A stretch of DNA of 64,000 nucleotides from Rhododendron vialii (lineage: Eukaryota; Streptophyta; Magnoliopsida; Ericales; Ericaceae): positions 4,465,501-4,529,500 of the forward strand of contig NC_080569.1 of assembly GCF_030253575.1 (NCBI RefSeq), in the 5' to 3' direction. Of this stretch, positions 1 to 10,306 are shown one piece after another; within the stretch, counting starts at the first letter, position 1, and the number at the start of each line of letters is the position of its first letter. A program made the translations under genes and the position numbers. Below the pieces are notes generated by a model. The model worked only from the letters and a program-made list of their open reading frames with translations, was not told where the DNA came from and ran no database searches.

Positions 1-3000
1 TGATTCTCAAACATCATCTGGAGATATTTCCCTTGCTCTTCTATTCGTAGCTGTAGATTTCTTTGAATCTGCCAAAAATAAAGTTACTTATGTATCAGTC
101 GTTGAATACTAGTAGGTGGAAGTGTCCCGCAAAAAAAAAAACTAGTAGGTGGTGTAGTGCTAAACCAGAGTCAAACCAAGCAAACACAAACACACAACAC
201 AGAGAAACACAAGGATTTACGTGGTTCCCCAATAATCGGGTACATCCACGGAGGGGCAGCGGATTCACTATATTTACTGGAGGAGGATTACAACAATCAC
301 TCAGACTCACACAGTATTGCCTCACAATCTACTCGTGTATCACTCTCTTCTCTCTGATTTCTAATACAACACTCTGAACCAAAGGTCTCCATTTATAGCC
401 AGATGAGACCCTGTTCATTTGCCACGGTAGTCTCCCTTCATTTTCCACAAAGGAGGCTGAAGGATACTGGAGGATATCAGTCAAAGATTTGGGAGGCTCC
501 TTGTCTGCTGAGCAAATGCAGGCATGGGTTGGAGCCACAAAAGTCAACAATCTCCACCTTGGCGACAATCATTGAATCAACACTGCCCTCTGCGCCCTTA
601 GGCGCGCACTGCTCGAGAGATGTTGATCAAGTCCAAGCAATGTTGGAACTTGATCCCTGCAACCACTTTGGTGAGCATATCCGCAGGGTTATCTGCAGTC
701 GGAATCTTCTGAAGAAGAACATCCCCTTCCTCTACAATCTCCCTGATGAAATGAAACCGAACATCGATATGCTTGGTGCGGGAATGGTAAACCTGGTTTT
801 TCGCCAAACAGATGGCACTCTGACTGTCACAAAAAACCTCCACGTTTTCTTGAACAATTCCCAAGTCCTCAATCAAACCATGTACCCAAATAGCTTCCTT
901 GAAAGCCTCTGTCACTGCCATATACTCTGCCTCTGTAGTAGACAAAGCCACCGTTGACTGTAACGTTGACCTCAAACTGATTGGCCCTCCAGCAAGTGTA
1001 AACACATACCCTGTAGTCGACCGTCGCTTATCTAGGTCACCAGCATAATCGGAATCCACGTAACCAACCAAATGCTGACCAAGTTTTCTGTTTCTCTCGT
1101 ACTTCAATCCAACATCCACAGTACCCTGAAAATACCGTAGAATCCATTTCACAGCCTGCCAGTGCTCTTTCCCTGGATTGTGCATGTATCGACTGACCAT
1201 GCTAACTGCTTGTGAAATGTCCGGCCTCGTACAAACCATAGCATACATCAAAGCTCCCACAGCATTGGCATAAGGAACCTGAGCCATTTGCTTCCGTTCG
1301 TCTTCCTTCTGCGGCGACATCGATGCACTAAGTTTAAAATGAGCGGCCAAAGGTGTACTGACAGGTTTGGCTTTCCTGTCAATCCCAAATCTCTGCAACA
1401 CTCGCTTCAGATACTGCGTCTGAGTCAAACAAACTGTGCCTTTCGCCTTGTCCCGCTGAATTTCCATGCCGAGTATTTTCTTTGCCTCCCCGAGATCCTT
1501 CATGTCAAACTCCTTACTGAGTTGAGCCTTCAGTCTGTCAATCTCCACCTTGCTCTTACATGCAATCAGCATGTCATCTACATATAAGAGCAAATAGACA
1601 AATGATCCATCCGGGAGTTTGCAGAAGTAAACACAATGGTCAAAGTGACTTCTTGTGTACCCCTGCTCCATCATAAACCGATCGAAGCGCTTGTACCACT
1701 GTCTCGGCGACTGTTTCAACCCATATAGCGACTTCTTCAGTTTACAAGCCCAATTCTCCTTTCCTGCAATTCTGTAACCATCTGGTTGAGCCATATAGAT
1801 CTCCTCATCCAGATCTCTGTGTAGAAAAGCGGTCTTGACATCGAGTTGGGCTAACTCAAGGTCAAACTGTGCTACCAATGCAAGCAAGATCCTGATCGAC
1901 GAATGTTTGACGACAGGGGAGAACACCTCGTTGTAGTCGATCCCCTCTGTCTGTGCGTAACCCTTGGCTACCAATCTTGCTTTGAACCTGACTTTCTCAG
2001 ATCCTGTACCTTCCTTCTTCGCATAAACCCACTTGCAGCCAATAGATTTCTTGCCCTTGGGAAGTTGAACCAAATCCCATGTCTGATTCTTGGAGAGTGA
2101 ACCCATCTCCTCATCCATTGCCTCTTTCCACTTGTTACTATCTGTACACTGCACTGCCTCCCGGTAAGTGGAGGGGACATCATCGTCTGTCACTGGAAGT
2201 GCATAAGCTACTGTATCAGCATATCGAGCAGGTTTCCGGATTTCCCGCCTCGGTCTGCTGGTTGCAATGGATTCTGGCTGCTGTGGTATTTCCTGTAATG
2301 AAGCCTCCTCTTCAATAATGACATCCTGATCAACGGGTTGATCCTCAGGACGGCTGACTGTCTGAACAGTCTTGGCTGGAACAAGGGGAGTCTCAACCTC
2401 CACCTGTTCTGAATGCTCCACCTGCTGCTGGGCATTCGGCTCCACATTCTCCTTGGAAGGAACCTGCTGTAACATAGCAGATTCGTCGAAAGTAACATCC
2501 CTACTTAGAATCACCTTCCTGGACTCGGGACACCAGAGCCTGTATCCCTTAACACCTGAAGTGAAACCCAAGAAAACAGCTTTCTTGGCTCGTGGATCTA
2601 ACTTGGACTCAGTTACATGATAGTAAGCAGAACAACCCCAAACATGTAATGAATCATAATCTGTAACTGGTTTCTCAAACCATACCTCCATCGGAGTTTT
2701 CCCTCCGATTGCTGCTGACGGTAAACGGTTGACAAGATGGGAGGCATATTTGAGAGCCTCACCCCAGAACGCCTTGCTAAGCCCGGCATTTGACAACATG
2801 CACCGAACTTTCTCCACCAAAGTACGATTCATGCGCTCTGCTACTCCATTCTGCTGCGGCGTCCCCGCAACTGTGAAGTGTCTGACTATCCCCTCCTCCC
2901 GACAGACTTGGAGAAAAGGATCTGACTTGTACTCGCCACCGTTATCTGACCTCAGCTTCTTGATTTTCCTTCCTGTCTGCGTCTCCATCATTTTCTTCCA

Positions 3001-6000
3001 CTGAAGGAAGATTGGAAGGACCTCATACTTGTGCCTCATGGTATAAACCCAGACACGTCTGGAGAAATCATCAATAAATGTCACGAACCATCGTTTGCCT
3101 CCCAAAGTTACATTTTTGGTCGGCCCCCAAACATCTGAATGAACATAGTCAAGAATCCCCTCTGTGCGGTGAACTCCAGTGCCAAACTTGACTCGAGTTT
3201 GTTTGCCCAATATACAATGCTCACAGAAGCCAACTTTCCCTGTCTTGGCCCCTTTCAACAAGCCTTGCCTTACTAAACCCTGTAAGGCCTTCTCGCCAGC
3301 ATGCCCTAAACGCATGTGCCATAGCTTGGATGCATCGTCTTCGTCTGAGCTAGTAGTAACGGCCACTCTCCCTGTGACTGTGCAACCGTCTAGGAAATAC
3401 AAGTTTCCTTTTCGGCTACCTTTCAAGACAATGAGCGCCCCTCGAACTATCTTTAGCACTCCACCCATCATCGTAATCTTGTATCCTTTCACATCAAAGG
3501 CTCCAAGCGAAATGAGATTCTTCTTCAAGTCCGGAACATACCGAACGTCTGTTAGCACCCTAAACGTCCCATCATGCAACTTCAAACGGATTGAACCTAT
3601 CCCTTGGACTTTGCAAGCGGTGTTATCGCCTAGCAAAACAACTCCTCCATCGAGATCTTGAAAACTCGAGAACCAGTCCCTGTTGGGACACATGTGGTAG
3701 GAACATCCCGAATCTAGTATCCACTCATCTGAATGGCCAGGTGATGATGAAACTAATAGTGCTGACTCTAGATCATCCTCTGTCTCCTCTGCAACATTTG
3801 CAGCTGGTTGTTTGTTCGGACAATCTTTCTTCCAGTGCCCCTTTTGACGACAAAGGGCACACTCGTCTTTCCCCAATCTTCTCTCTACAGACTTCCCCCT
3901 TGATTTTGAGCGAGACCTCCTTCGCCCTCCACCACCAGTCCTCCTAGTGTCGGTTCTGCCTCTTGTTGTCAAAGCTGATGCGGACGGGTCACGGTGAGCT
4001 TGCTGATCCCTCTTCCGTACCTCGTTATTCATCAAAGCATTTGAAACGTCATTAAACTTGATTTCTTCTTTACCGTACAATAAAGTAGTAGTCAAATGAT
4101 CATAAGTATCAGGCAATGAATTTAACAACAGTAAAGCTTTATCCTCATCTTCTATGGAAACGTCTAGATTTTGCAAATCAGACAAAATCTTATTGAAATT
4201 GTTCAAGTGTTGGTTCATAGTCGTACCTTGCACGTACTGGAACCCGTAGAGCTTCTTTTTGAGATACAACCGATTCTCAATACTCTTCGTCATGTACTTG
4301 TTTTCCAATTTCTCCCATAGCTCTTTAGCTAACGTTTCCTTCATCACGAAGTATTTCTGATCCTTCGTAAGACAAAGTCTGATGGTGCCACAAGCTTGGC
4401 GATTAAGCTTTATCCAATCCTTGTCTGAAATGTCGTTCGGCCTCTCCTCTAACGTAATATCCAACTCCTGTTGATACAGAACATCCAAAACTTCGCATTG
4501 CCACATGCCGAAGTTACTTGTTCCGTCAAATTTCTCCACCTCGAACTTAGCATTGGAAACCGTATTCCTTTGCCCATAACTGCTCGAAGTGACCTTGGGA
4601 TGCTCGGTATTCTTCTCTGCAGATGAAGAAACTTCCGAGGTCTCCTTAAACTCTTCTTCCGCCATTAGAACTCCTTAAACTCCACCCACGTGAATATCCG
4701 GTGCACAAAAACACCAAAAAACGGCGCTTTTTAGCCAACCAACGGACAAAACACCAATGTCAGAGCTGAGTTGCGGAAAACGGAGTGCGGCGTTGGATCC
4801 GGAACGTCGAGAATAGTCAGGAACGACTACTCACTTGCGCAAATCAGAGTTGAAATGGCTCCGAAATCGCAAAATAACACCTTCTGGAATATTCCTTGGA
4901 TCAGAGAATATTCCCTCTGGTTAGGACTGACTGGACCTGCTGACTCAGCAATAAATGCTGACTGGGCGCTAATGACTGGGCCTTTTTGCTGATGTGGCGC
5001 ACACCTGGCGCTGACGTGGAAAGACACGTGGCTGAATACGTGGCTGATGACTCAGCCTCTCTGATGATGTGGCAGATGACGTGTCTGCTGACTGGGTGAC
5101 ACGTGGCGTGCTGCCTGGCGTAACCTTCTGGCCTTCTGAAGCTTCTGGATCGATGATGTCAAGCTGACATCAGCGTCCCTAGGTGAGCCAGTAGCACTGG
5201 ATAATTTCCCCTGGCTTTGACTAGTCAAAAACCAGCACCTGGTTTTCCTCCTTACAGATATTAAAGTAAAAAAAAACTCTGTTTTCTGAAAAGATAAAAA
5301 AAACAGATCCGGCGAGCAGCAGCTTCTTTCACGCTCAACCGTCGAACGGAGCGTGTGACCTCGTTGTTACTCCGTTTCCGATGGGTCTTGGTGCGTTGGA
5401 ATCGTCTCGCAAGGACGCACAAGACTCAGTGGTCAAACGGATTCTTGGATCAAAAAAAAACGTGGCTCTGTGACTCGGACAGAACACGGACTGAGAAGCA
5501 GAGTCGGAAACTATGGTGGTTTTTGTGTTCTTGGTTCTACGCTACGAGCTCTGATACCAATTGTAGTGCTAAACCAGAGTCAAACCAAGCAAACACAAAC
5601 ACACAACACAGAGAAACACAAGGATTTACGTGGTTCCTCAATAATCGGGTACATCCACGGAGGGGCAGCGGATTCACTATATTTACTGGAGGAGGATTAC
5701 AACAATCACTCAGACTCACACAGTATTGCCTCACAATCTACTCGTGTATCACTCTCTTCTCTCTGATTTCTAATACAACACTCTGAACCAAAGGTCTCCA
5801 TTTATAGCCAGATGAGACCCTGTTCATTTGCCACGGTAGTCTCCCTTCATTTTCCACAAAGGAGGCTGAAGGATACTGGAGGATATCAGTCAAAGATTTG
5901 GGAGGCTCCTTGTCTGCTGAGCAAATGCAGGCATGGGTTGGAGCCACAAAAGTCAACAGGTGGCTACGAAACAATGTCATGGTTGCTAGAGCACTCAGCC

Positions 6001-9000
6001 ACGAATCATTTTCTCGTCAAGTTTCTAGAGACATCTGTTGAACATGTGAAAATGCCACGAGATGTACAGTTCGGATTTCAGAAACTTTGCTCTCAGAGGC
6101 ATATTAAGGGGATTTTCGGTTGTTGCACTTTAGGGGAGATAATGAGATTTATGTACCATCTCGATAGAATCTCTAGCCTTTGAACTGAACCAATTAAAAC
6201 ATCTCAGGCCTTCTAGGGATTGCTAATGTAGGTCCAGTAAACAAACCAACCATGATTAGCAAGCGTTCTCACGTAACTTGTTTCCCCTTTAGCATCATTT
6301 AATTGCGCGCTTCCCTTCTACTTCAGCTCTTACTAATATAATGCTTCTAAAACTGGACTAGACTCTCCAGCAAGCCATCATAAGTATGTAGATGACAATA
6401 ATAACAATCCGTAAATGAGTCAATGACCAAGAGACACTCGACAATTATGAGGAAAGAAAACCCAAACAAAGTCTTGACACTTTTTAAGCCACATATACCA
6501 TCTGAAAACTACAAAAGTTTATACATAAGAAAACGATACTAGAAGACAATAGATTACGTCCAACAACTCACTTCAGATTACAACCCCCAAAAAAAGTGGT
6601 GCTCAAACGGGAGGTGTCTGCGTCTAGGGATGGCTAACCGAAGGGGCACCAGAGTGAAATAAAAAAAGGAATTGATGAACTCAGAACTGGTTTAAGACAA
6701 GAAAGAGGAATGGGAGAAGTAAAATAATATGCCACCCGGGAACAGAAAAACTATTCAAGGTAAACTGTTACTTGATTTCTACAATTTCATTGGTTGTTTG
6801 AGCCTTAACTATTAAGCTGGCAGAACAAAAATTAACAGCTGATTTTCAAGGCATGCATCAAACTGCTACCAAACTGGTCGGCAGAATTCCAATAGGTGAA
6901 GATCAAGTGAAACTGAACTCGATTTGTGTAAAGACAAATCCATACCTCTAACTGTTCATGCAGGTGTTTCTGGAGCTCCATCTGTAACCGTAGTGCTTCA
7001 GTGATCTCAGTACCCCTGTTCACATAAATGTCAGAGGTCTGAATAAATTCGCACGAGTAACTTACTGTATATTGAAACAGCCTGACACAAAATATCATCT
7101 AGTAGGCTAAAATGCACCAAGAAGTTAAAATATTGAGACGAATGAAACAGTAAATGACTGACAATGGTGAAATAAATTTTAGAAGCTACAAAGCACCACC
7201 AATATCGACAAAGAAAGTTGTGTATAACTGCTTAAGCTAGAATAAAACTTTCTTGCAAGAACTCGTTCTGTTTTTCAATCATCACCTCTAACCCCCACCA
7301 TTATCATGTCCCATAGCAAACATTTTCCTTCTATGTTGTCACTTACTACGAATTAAAAAGCAGGCGTATTCACTTACCGAAGCTACAATGGGTGAAGGAC
7401 TGTCTCTGAAAACATAGATTAATCACAACTACCAAATCCCAAAATTCTAAAGAGAAGTATGATATTCAATCAAATCCCTTCAAGCAAAGAAGAAAAGGCT
7501 GAGTTGCATGGAAGATAGATGTTTAGTAACTTCCAAGTCAATCTACTTACGTTTTCAAGTCCGGAGATGACACTTCCTGAATTGGAGCCAACTTTTTCTC
7601 TGAAGATCCTGCAAATCAACAAATGACCAGCTTCATGAGGAATTGTGACATGGATGTCTTTCACTTATTATCCCCCATAGAAGGCAAACAAGTGACATAT
7701 AAACACCAAAGGGGAAATTAAACTAAGCACAGCATGGACGGCTCTAGGATTTGAGTTAGCGGTGACAAAACGATAGAAATTTTTTGGGATATGAGACTCT
7801 AAAAACTGAAGTTTTTTAGCATAGTTAGAAATTTATTCGGCCTGGTTTGTGTTATTTTGTTGAGCTATACTATCTAATTATTATAAGTGAATTTTATCCA
7901 TTCTGACTTTGTAGTTTGTACTACTATCCATGCACACAATACTAAAGAAAAATCAAATTACATATCAAAAAATATAAAAAATTCAGCACATTTTCTGAAC
8001 CCGGGGGGTTTGCTTGAACCCCCTCGTTTAATGGTGGAGCCGCCCATGAAGCACAGAAATTGGAGTTGAAAAAACAAAAAGAAATATGACATGAGTTGAC
8101 TGGACTCCTGAAGACAATTACAATTCCATAATAGAATACTAAGAGTTGAGCATCACAGGATGTACAGAACCATAATAAGCATCAATGTGAACGACACTAA
8201 CATTGATAGCGATCATAGATATCATATAAAAATAGTACATTGAAGATCTACAGTTTACAGAACAAGGAAAGCAAACTCAGATAACAGGAGAAGGAGAATC
8301 ACAGTGAATTGAGAATCTATGCCACTGACAGATGTTTCAGAAAAACAGAAGTTGAGCCAAAAAACACAAACTTCTTGAAATGACACTTACAATTGCAACA
8401 CCAAATAATTTTTTTCCCCCGGAAGAAACACTGGATAATACAAAGGAATTGAACACTGAAAAGATCAAACAGCTGAGACTTGTAACAAGCAACAATTAAA
8501 TTGTTCTAACACAAAAATCCAAAAGAAGCAAAAAGAAACTACACAAAGAAACTAACAGACCTTCACTACTAAATTTATCATCCAAGATTCTAAGTGAAGG
8601 CATTAAAGTTTGTCTTTATTTTAAGAGCTCGCTTGTATAAGTACAGAGTGGAGTTGATGTTTCACTCATCTCGTGTTGTTCCAACTTCCAATGCTTCAAC
8701 AGCAAAGCATACAACATAATAACCATAGTTGTGCTGAAATCACAGAAGAAATGGAATTCCTCCGCAAATGCAAAGAAGCTTATGCAGTACAAGTTCATAA
8801 ACAGAAAAGAATATCAGGAAGCTATTCTTATTCACCTTCTGATGACTCTGGTCTGTATCTAGCTGTTCTATACTTCTGCAATTAAGCAAGAAAATTCACC
8901 AGATGAATGGTGCAAATAACAGTACAAAGTAAATACAAAATGGAAAAAATAGATGAAACACACCTGCAGGTGGCTCTTCACATGATAAATTGTCAAACGT

Positions 9001-10306
9001 TCAACTTTCATGTCATTCAGTACACACTTAGGAGTAGCTTCTGTAGTTCACAGTGAACAAGTTAATGGAAATGGGTCACCCCACTTTTAGAGGCAAATGA
9101 GATTAAGAAGTAGTCTAAGGCAAAAAGCTGTACACACTTTCACTGCCACCAAGCTTAGTGACTGCTTCAACAAAGGCCTCATGGAGTTCAGGCGTCCAAC
9201 GCATGCGCTGTTTAGTTGATGCACCACTTGGTGAGGATGTGGAGTTATTAGCACAAGAAGACTGCCGAGAAGAAGTTGGAATCTGGAGTACTTGGGGATG
9301 GGGTGCCAAAAAATTTGTAGATGATTCCATCACCTGATAAGCCATCTACAATCAAAGAAAAACAGAAAGCAATACAAATCATACAAGCTATCACACGTTT
9401 CCCGTTTAATTTGGAAACAAAGAGTGAAAAGATTAGGAAATTGAGATGTTTTCCCGCAGGGTTTTGATTTTCGCACACCCCACTTTTCTAACTACATGAC
9501 TTTTGTCTTTATATATCTGAGTTTACATCATTACCCCTTCATAGGTGAAAACTGAACAAATAAAAGGGCAATATTGCAAATTCAGATGAATGAAGACAAA
9601 AAAAAAAGGGAGTGCATGTATCAAAAATGGAAGTGTACAGAGTAGTGTTTAGTGAGGAAATTGCAACCTTTGGCTGTGAATCTTCAACATTGCTGTCAAC
9701 AAAAAGGTCATTCCAATTAGCAGTCAAGGAATCATCATCATGGATTAGCTCGTCCGCCCAATCTTGCCAGTCGTTTCTCTTACTATGGTCTTCACTTGGG
9801 ATGGGACAACCACCATTATTGTTTCTTCCAACTTGATTGATCTTGATAGGGGTATTTACGGGATAGTTGAAAAAGTCTGGTAACGGATCAGTGAACCAGG
9901 AACCACTGTTGTTCAATGGTGTAGATTGGAGCATTCTAGGATGACAAGTGGTTAGCGGCAATAATGCCCCAGCATTTGATAACTGAGAAAGATAGGCAGA
10001 CTTTCTTGAATGGTTTTCAGGAGGTCCAACAGAAGGAAAATGAAAATCATTGGAAAATCCGGACGTCGATGAGAACATATGACCAACAACCCCATTGTTA
10101 GAGGGTAAAGAAGAGTAAAAAGCCATAGGATTTGCATTAAGTTCCCTTTGCATGTAAAGTAGCAGAGAATCAGGCAAGCTAGGATATTTCTCTTCAAAGG
10201 TGGAAAGATGAACTGGTAAAGGTGATGAAAGTGCACCAAAAGCACCAGGGGTGCTGAGTTGGCTTGCACTTGATCCCTGAATATACAAAGAGCGGTGTGC
10301 TTCCAT
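1..10306 (-). CDS. PHR1-like: PHR1-like MYB-CC transcription factor, 3' end outside window
   Basis: Nuclear MYB-CC factor of the phosphate starvation response family, whose members bind P1BS-type sites. Exons reconstructed on the minus strand are 9668-10306, 9138-9345, 8964-9040, 8836-8875, 7551-7608, 6946-7015 and 1-68, the last running off the window. All junctions are GT-AG and in phase, giving 386 codons. Start: ATG at 10306, which opens a PHR1-like N-terminus. Visible are the conserved WADELIHDDD and NWNDL motifs near residue 195, the MYB domain from MRWTPELHEAFVEAV to VKSHLQKYR (about 261-311), and the coiled coil with LRLQMELQKHLHEQLE followed by IQRNLQLRIEEQGKYLQMM. The exon at 1-68 lies across a copia insertion from its upstream neighbour. 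Several MYB residues differ from the family consensus (see findings). An apparent small exon at 7376-7408 was left out because it breaks the frame. Family assignment is firm; exact orthology is not. Confidence 0.9.
148..152. repeat. Target site duplication of the copia element, left copy
   Basis: GGTGG directly before the left LTR; the same five bases occur at 5959-5963 directly after the right LTR. Confidence 0.9.
153..549 (-). repeat. 3' LTR of the copia element
   Basis: 397 bp with TG...CA ends on the minus strand. Identical to 5562-5958 except for a C at 229 where the other copy has T on the plus strand. Plus-strand ORFs inside it are incidental. Confidence 0.96.
550..565 (-). other. Polypurine tract of the copia element
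   Basis: Minus strand reads CCAAGGTGGAGAT directly before the 3' LTR, a common copia plus-strand primer form. Confidence 0.75.
598..4665 (-). CDS. Copia Gag-Pol polyprotein, intact
   Basis: A 1355-residue single reading frame, the usual length for a Tnt1/Tork-type copia element. In order: Gag (about 40-230); a basic arginine-rich stretch (about 235-265); a CCHC zinc knuckle (C-X2-C-X4-H-X4-C, about 269-282); an aspartic protease with LDSG near 318; a GAG-pre-integrase HHCC region (about 450-485); an integrase core with D511, D574 and E610 (the D-E spacing of 35 fits DD35E); reverse transcriptase with YVDD; and RNase H with a VDSDYAGD motif and a terminal CDSQSAI/KHID part. No stop or frameshift was found. 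The gene order protease-integrase-RT places it in copia. It makes virus-like particles and cDNA for its own transposition; expression is unknown. Confidence 0.96.
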   Translation of the reverse strand: MAEEEFKETSEVSSSAEKNTEHPKVTSSSYGQRNTVSNAKFEVEKFDGTSNFGMWQCEVLDVLYQQELDITLEERPNDISDKDWIKLNRQACGTIRLCLTKDQKYFVMKETLAKELWEKLENKYMTKSIENRLYLKKKLYGFQYVQGTTMNQHLNNFNKILSDLQNLDVSIEDEDKALLLLNSLPDTYDHLTTTLLYGKEEIKFNDVSNALMNNEVRKRDQQAHRDPSASALTTRGRTDTRRTGGGGRRRSRSKSRGKSVERRLGKDECALCRQKGHWKKDCPNKQPAANVAEETEDDLESALLVSSSPGHSDEWILDSGCSYHMCPNRDWFSSFQDLDGGVVLLGDNTACKVQGIGSIRLKLHDGTFRVLTDVRYVPDLKKNLISLGAFDVKGYKITMMGGVLKIVRGALIVLKGSRKGNLYFLDGCTVTGRVAVTTSSDEDDASKLWHMRLGHAGEKALQGLVRQGLLKGAKTGKVGFCEHCILGKQTRVKFGTGVHRTEGILDYVHSDVWGPTKNVTLGGKRWFVTFIDDFSRRVWVYTMRHKYEVLPIFLQWKKMMETQTGRKIKKLRSDNGGEYKSDPFLQVCREEGIVRHFTVAGTPQQNGVAERMNRTLVEKVRCMLSNAGLSKAFWGEALKYASHLVNRLPSAAIGGKTPMEVWFEKPVTDYDSLHVWGCSAYYHVTESKLDPRAKKAVFLGFTSGVKGYRLWCPESRKVILSRDVTFDESAMLQQVPSKENVEPNAQQQVEHSEQVEVETPLVPAKTVQTVSRPEDQPVDQDVIIEEEASLQEIPQQPESIATSRPRREIRKPARYADTVAYALPVTDDDVPSTYREAVQCTDSNKWKEAMDEEMGSLSKNQTWDLVQLPKGKKSIGCKWVYAKKEGTGSEKVRFKARLVAKGYAQTEGIDYNEVFSPVVKHSSIRILLALVAQFDLELAQLDVKTAFLHRDLDEEIYMAQPDGYRIAGKENWACKLKKSLYGLKQSPRQWYKRFDRFMMEQGYTRSHFDHCVYFCKLPDGSFVYLLLYVDDMLIACKSKVEIDRLKAQLSKEFDMKDLGEAKKILGMEIQRDKAKGTVCLTQTQYLKRVLQRFGIDRKAKPVSTPLAAHFKLSASMSPQKEDERKQMAQVPYANAVGALMYAMVCTRPDISQAVSMVSRYMHNPGKEHWQAVKWILRYFQGTVDVGLKYERNRKLGQHLVGYVDSDYAGDLDKRRSTTGYVFTLAGGPISLRSTLQSTVALSTTEAEYMAVTEAFKEAIWVHGLIEDLGIVQENVEVFCDSQSAICLAKNQVYHSRTKHIDVRFHFIREIVEEGDVLLQKIPTADNPADMLTKVVAGIKFQHCLDLINISRAVRA
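4666..5547 (-). promoter_or_regulatory. Copia untranslated leader with ACGT-core cluster
   Basis: About 880 bp of non-coding leader between the primer site and the Gag ATG. The part at 4930-5110 is rich in repeats built on GCTGA and ACGTGGC. It includes two perfect CACGTG G-boxes (5025-5030 and 5100-5105) and further TGACGTG and TACGTGG copies. No open frame of note. Confidence 0.6.
5548..5559 (-). other. Primer binding site of the copia element
   Basis: Minus strand reads TGGTATCAGAGC, the usual complement of the initiator tRNA-Met 3' end, two bases from the 5' LTR. Confidence 0.9.
5562..5958 (-). repeat. 5' LTR of the copia element
   Basis: 397 bp, the upstream LTR with respect to the polyprotein, so it should hold the element's promoter and also polyadenylation signals. 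The transcript of the host gene meets this LTR first. Confidence 0.96.
5959..5963. repeat. Target site duplication of the copia element, right copy
   Basis: GGTGG, matching 148-152. Confidence 0.9.
5964..6945. other. Intron sequence of the PHR1-like gene flanking the copia element
   Basis: Together with 69-147 this is the pre-insertion intron, about 1.06 kb. No coding exon was seen. The plus-strand frame ending at 6183 starts in the LTR and has no recognisable protein. Confidence 0.6.

Larger units (their letters stand above)
153..5958 (-). mobile_element. Complete Ty1/copia LTR retrotransposon
   Basis: A 5806-bp element with two 397-bp LTRs (153-549 and 5562-5958). They begin TGTTGACTTTTG and end GCACTACA on the minus strand and differ at one position (229 versus 5638). 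It is flanked by the 5-bp target duplication GGTGG at 148-152 and 5959-5963. A tRNA-Met-type primer site and a polypurine tract are present, and a single uninterrupted polyprotein lies between. It sits in an intron of the PHR1-like gene between the exons at 6946-7015 and 1-68, in the same transcriptional orientation. Near-identical LTRs imply a very recent insertion. It looks autonomous, but activity is not shown by sequence. Confidence 0.97.

Noticed and set aside
403-957. Plus-strand 184-codon frame
   Set aside because: Spans the LTR and the antisense of the copia polyprotein; no protein similarity.
5548-5559. tRNA-like sequence TGGTATCAGAGC, also near 63455 and 63930
   Set aside because: These are retroelement primer binding sites; there is no cloverleaf around them.
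5355-6183. Plus-strand frames of 143 and 123 codons over the right LTR
   Set aside because: Start in the copia leader or LTR on the antisense strand and run into intron; no recognisable domain.
7376-7408. Possible extra PHR1-like exon with AG and GT borders
   Set aside because: It would put the next exon (7015 down) out of frame with an immediate stop. Direct joining of 7551 to 7015 gives the conserved DLKTGTEITEALRLQ.
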